Of a DNA stretch of 32,544 nt, positions 29,622 to 32,544 are shown in pieces. Source of the DNA: an uncultured Clostridia bacterium (GTDB taxonomy: Bacteria > Bacillota > Clostridia > Christensenellales > UBA1242); contig CANDFN010000002.1 of the NCBI GenBank assembly GCA_947384015.1, forward strand, positions 1 to 32,544. The letters run 5' to 3'. Positions within the stretch are counted from its first letter, which is position 1. Every line of letters starts with the position of its first letter. The notes beneath the pieces are model-generated. The model had not been told where the DNA came from and searched no databases. It was given only the letters and a program-made list of their open reading frames with translations. Both the position numbers and the translations under genes were made by a program.

Positions 29622-32544
29622 ATGATTGTAGATCCTAAAGTAATTATTAAGTTATTTAATGAGTATTTAGAGGGAGATAATAAAAAAGTAAAAGGGGACT
29701 ATTCTTCTTTTGAAGCTTTCATTGCGTCTAGAAAAGGAAAGAAAGAACCATATTTTGACGGTTATGCAAAAGCTGACAGCATAGATCTTACTAAACTTGC
29801 TAAAACTGTTGATGGCGACTACAACGCTGACGATATAGTAAATAAGAAGTATGCTGAACTTTTAGTTTATTTGGCAAAAGAACCTCCACTAACAGTTAGA
29901 AATACAAAAGCTTCTCTTACCGAATATATTCGCCCACTATTATCTGCCCTTATCACTAAAGAAGCATATTTAAACATTAAACCTGTAGATAAAGCAGTTA
30001 TTGCTACCGAAAGTAAAAAAACAGAAAATGCGTATGTTACTTTTATTTCTACTGAAGATATAGAAAAGTTAAATGAATTATTAACAACTACTGGTAACGG
30101 AATGTTAAGAACAAACGAAAAAATTCGTAAAACCAAACCATTGGCAAAGTTCTGGACAGTATTTAGAAAATACCTTCTCCCTCCTGTATTGGTTGGCGGA
30201 GCAGCTGCAACGGCAGGTTGGCTAACAACAATGTTTGTTCAAGCAGGAACTAATATATTATGGACTGGTAGCGTTGCAGGCACAGCATTATCATTTGGAG
30301 CACTTGGTGTTGCTGGCACACTTGGAGTTATTGGTGCTGTTAAAGCTGCAAAAGCATTTACAAGATTATATTATGAACGCAAATATGGCAGAACCGCTAA
30401 AAAGAATGATGCACTTTTAAATGAATTAAACGAATTTGATGAAGAACACATTACTAGTTATGACGATTTAGTTAAAACTGCTGGCGCCCTTCCAATAGTA
30501 AAATTAATGGAACTTATTAGAAAGAAAGATGAATTAATCTTAAAAAGAAGAGGCCTTGCAAGTTGGTTAAACCCATTAACTAGAACAATGAATCGTAATA
30601 GATTACACGAATTAATGCGTTATAAACAAAAACTTGCTGACATTGATGCAGCCGACCCATCTTACAGCAAACTTAAACTTTTAGAAAAACACCTTGACAC
30701 TTTCTTATTAGCAAATATGGAAAACTACTTTAAACAAACTCGCAGAACAAAAAATAAAGCAAAATTCCAAAATGCAGATATAGAAGCTAAACATGTTATG
30801 CATTCTAAAAAACTAGTTGATGTGCGTAGTTACATAAATAAAAGACTTGCAGAAATAGCTTCTCTACATGTGTTTGGAGCAAACGCAGATCCTACCCTAA
30901 TTATTGAAGCTACTGACATGAGAAAAGTTCAAAAAACCGAAGGTAAAACAAGCAAGAAAACTAAAAAGGCAACAAAGCCAGAAGTTAAGAAAGACAAACC
31001 TGTTAAGCACGAAGTTAACGGCAAAACTCTTTATGTAAAAGATGGAAAGATTTACACTGACGAAGAATGCAAAACAATAACTACAGATTATACCTTAAAA
31101 CATGGTGCACCTGTTAAAACAGAAACTGATAAACCTAAAACAGAACTTGATAAAGTCCTAGAGGAAATAGACAAACTTATTAGCATAAAAGATGAAAAGG
31201 AGATAAAAAAAATGACCTATTCCGAACAAGTAGAGTACTTTGATAAATTAATTGCTTTGAAAAACAAACAATTACAAGCAGCTATTAAGGCTGGTGGATT
31301 TGAAAGCGAGATGTTGTTTAAAGCCTACCAAGAATCTATTAATGCTGAAATTGCAGACTTAGAAGCCAAACGTAAAGAAGCTGTTGCTAAATTATCAGAA
31401 GAAGAATCTATTGTAGTAAAGACCGTAAAATTAGGTCTTATAAAAAAACTAGAATTTAAATATAACAAAGTTACTGGTTTGGTAGATTCTGTAATAACTG
31501 CTGGTTACACCAGTGCTAGCCATAATGGTGAAGTTGGCTGGATTAGTAAAGATAGTAAATATTTCATAGACAACAAAGGAAATGTTACAGTTGTTTCTGA
31601 CGAATTACAAAATGGTCTAAGAACAATCACTGTTGCTGGTGCAAAAAGAGAAATTAAGTATAAATATAAAACCGATGATGGCTCAGTTGTTTCTATCACC
31701 ACATCAGGCTTTACTGTAAAAACTTATGAAGGTGAAGAAGGTTGGGTAAGCGCAGACGGAAGAGTGTTTATAAATAAAGATGCAAAAACAAAAGTTATTC
31801 CTCTTAAAAAAGTTTCTGCTGACGACGGCGCTACTTTATACTTAAATGAAACAACCAAAGAATTATTCACAGATGTAGACGGAGCTAAACCAGTAAAAAA
31901 AGACACTTATTTCATAGATGCTGCAGACAACGTTCTTGCCGTTTGGGAAGTTAAAGTTGTTAAAGATGAAGCTGAAAAAGTTGCTTACAATAGACAAACA
32001 AAGAAATTCTATAAAGAAGACAAGAAAACTATTTTAACTGATATTGAAATAGTTGGTGGCGAATTTGTTAGAAAAACCATATCTGCCCTAATTGAAAAAA
32101 CATATGGATCAGATAAAGTTTGGGTAGACCCAACAAGCAAAAAGGTTTATAAAAATAATGCAGGTAAAGCTGGCGATGAATTAGCGGACCTCACCTACAA
32201 TGGCACCGAAGTTATTGAAAAAGTTAAAACTAGAAAGAAATCTCCTAAAGAAATTGTTGAAGAACAAGAAACCACTGTTATAGCTATAGACGGCACTGAG
32301 GTTAAAGTTAAAGCTAAAGTTAAAGTTGTTGAAGGTAAAGATCCTCAAATTGTTGAAATTTTAGAAGTTTTAACTGCTGGCTACAAACTTAACGATAAAG
32401 GTGAAGTTATTAAAGCCACTACTACCAAGAAAAAGAAAACTGCTAAAATAGAAGAACAAGAAACCACCGTTAAAGCTACAGACGGCACCGAGGTTAAAGT
32501 TAAAGCTAAAGTTAAAGTTGTTGAAGGTAAAGATCCTCAAATTG
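29622..32544 (+). CDS. Very long Lys/Val/Thr-rich repeat protein, 3' end missing
   Basis: The frame is open from ATG 29622 to the end of the window: at least 974 residues. The start has a near-perfect AAGGGAGGAG site. Residues 1-180 are a soluble domain; two hydrophobic segments follow (about 187-207 and 214-232, rich in Ala and Gly), then a helical, charged region. A Lys/Thr-rich linker lies near 440-455. From about 600 on there are beta-rich repeats: TAGY/TSGF-type motifs followed by GE-x-G-W near residues 629, 697 and 921, with Trp640, Trp708 and Trp834 in similar settings. The last part is a near-exact 64-residue repeat. There is no signal peptide. I do not recognise it; an elongated cell-surface or intracellular scaffold are both possible. 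Confidence 0.75.
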   Translation, partial: MIVDPKVIIKLFNEYLEGDNKKVKGDYSSFEAFIASRKGKKEPYFDGYAKADSIDLTKLAKTVDGDYNADDIVNKKYAELLVYLAKEPPLTVRNTKASLTEYIRPLLSALITKEAYLNIKPVDKAVIATESKKTENAYVTFISTEDIEKLNELLTTTGNGMLRTNEKIRKTKPLAKFWTVFRKYLLPPVLVGGAAATAGWLTTMFVQAGTNILWTGSVAGTALSFGALGVAGTLGVIGAVKAAKAFTRLYYERKYGRTAKKNDALLNELNEFDEEHITSYDDLVKTAGALPIVKLMELIRKKDELILKRRGLASWLNPLTRTMNRNRLHELMRYKQKLADIDAADPSYSKLKLLEKHLDTFLLANMENYFKQTRRTKNKAKFQNADIEAKHVMHSKKLVDVRSYINKRLAEIASLHVFGANADPTLIIEATDMRKVQKTEGKTSKKTKKATKPEVKKDKPVKHEVNGKTLYVKDGKIYTDEECKTITTDYTLKHGAPVKTETDKPKTELDKVLEEIDKLISIKDEKEIKKMTYSEQVEYFDKLIALKNKQLQAAIKAGGFESEMLFKAYQESINAEIADLEAKRKEAVAKLSEEESIVVKTVKLGLIKKLEFKYNKVTGLVDSVITAGYTSASHNGEVGWISKDSKYFIDNKGNVTVVSDELQNGLRTITVAGAKREIKYKYKTDDGSVVSITTSGFTVKTYEGEEGWVSADGRVFINKDAKTKVIPLKKVSADDGATLYLNETTKELFTDVDGAKPVKKDTYFIDAADNVLAVWEVKVVKDEAEKVAYNRQTKKFYKEDKKTILTDIEIVGGEFVRKTISALIEKTYGSDKVWVDPTSKKVYKNNAGKAGDELADLTYNGTEVIEKVKTRKKSPKEIVEEQETTVIAIDGTEVKVKAKVKVVEGKDPQIVEILEVLTAGYKLNDKGEVIKATTTKKKKTAKIEEQETTVKATDGTEVKVKAKVKVVEGKDPQI
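32259..32544 (+). repeat. 192-bp coding tandem repeat cut by contig end
   Basis: Copy 1 starts at 32259 and copy 2 at 32451: period 192 bp (64 codons). The 94 bp of copy 2 visible differ from copy 1 at only four positions, and the last ~55 bp are identical. The unit contains DGTEVKVKAKVKVVEGKDPQ. Such identity longer than a k-mer is a usual reason for assemblies to break, so further copies probably follow. Confidence 0.95.

Noticed and set aside
1..32544. tRNA or rRNA genes
   Set aside because: No cloverleaf with the conserved GGTTCGA-type arm and no rRNA-like stretch was seen on either strand; a tRNAscan-SE run would settle it.

Overview
The window is a piece of an AT-rich, spore-forming Firmicute, most likely an uncultured Clostridia lineage. 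The evidence is a stage IV sporulation ATPase (SpoIVA), a PdaB-type deacetylase, a clostridial double-OB SSB, a T-box riboswitch, strong TTGACA/TATAAT promoters, GGAGG ribosome sites and an AT-biased codon choice. TGA serves as a stop (for example in the ATGA overlap at 2327-2330), so the standard bacterial code applies. It is a whole draft contig or the edge of one: bases 11-43 are an Illumina TruSeq adapter, and the right end stops inside a near-identical coding repeat.

Layout. 44-4275 (minus strand) is a phage packaging block: large terminase, a small frameshifted gene, a small cysteine-rich protein, a P22-type portal, and a truncated DUF5131 (Gp37/Gp68-like) gene. A plus-strand membrane-anchored SH3-like gene (4353-5132) and a minus-strand sigma-region-4-like gene (5190-5666) follow. 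5830-9923 (minus) holds SSB, the polysaccharide deacetylase, a membrane protein with a Lys/Thr tail, spoIVA and a small unknown gene. 10019-13689 (minus) holds a membrane protein, asnS and aspS; the two synthetases lie behind a T-box leader with a likely Asn (AAC) specifier, and that leader carries two perfect 133-bp tandem copies of a GC-richer hairpin element. 14298-16183 (minus) is an lgt operon with two unknown genes, and 16278-16961 is an unknown gene. 17058-23431 (plus) holds glmM, ung, a frameshifted GNAT gene, an intact GNAT gene and ileS. 23527-26584 (minus) holds acpS, recX, an N-terminally short RlmN/Cfr-like radical SAM enzyme and a LysR regulator, and 26729-32544 (plus) holds eno, cmk, one unknown gene and a very long repeat protein that runs off the contig.

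Most notable. ileS has no T-box. It is preceded by a sigma-A promoter, a 14-codon ORF with six Ile codons, and mutually exclusive antiterminator and terminator hairpins, which is the layout of a ribosome-mediated attenuator. That would be an unusual way for a Firmicute to control ileS. The leader ORF also belongs to a set of six starts in the window (4353 gene, lgt, ung, ileS leader, recX, lysR) in which a -10 box lies exactly 6 nt before the ATG with no Shine-Dalgarno, which suggests leaderless mRNAs alongside ordinary GGAGG starts.

Together the chromosomal genes cover translation (three aminoacyl-tRNA synthetases, possible rRNA methylation), envelope building (glmM, lgt, deacetylase), sporulation, DNA repair (ung, recX, SSB), lipid synthesis (acpS), glycolysis (eno) and nucleotide supply (cmk). 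All statements come from reading the sequence by eye; no database search or folding program was run.
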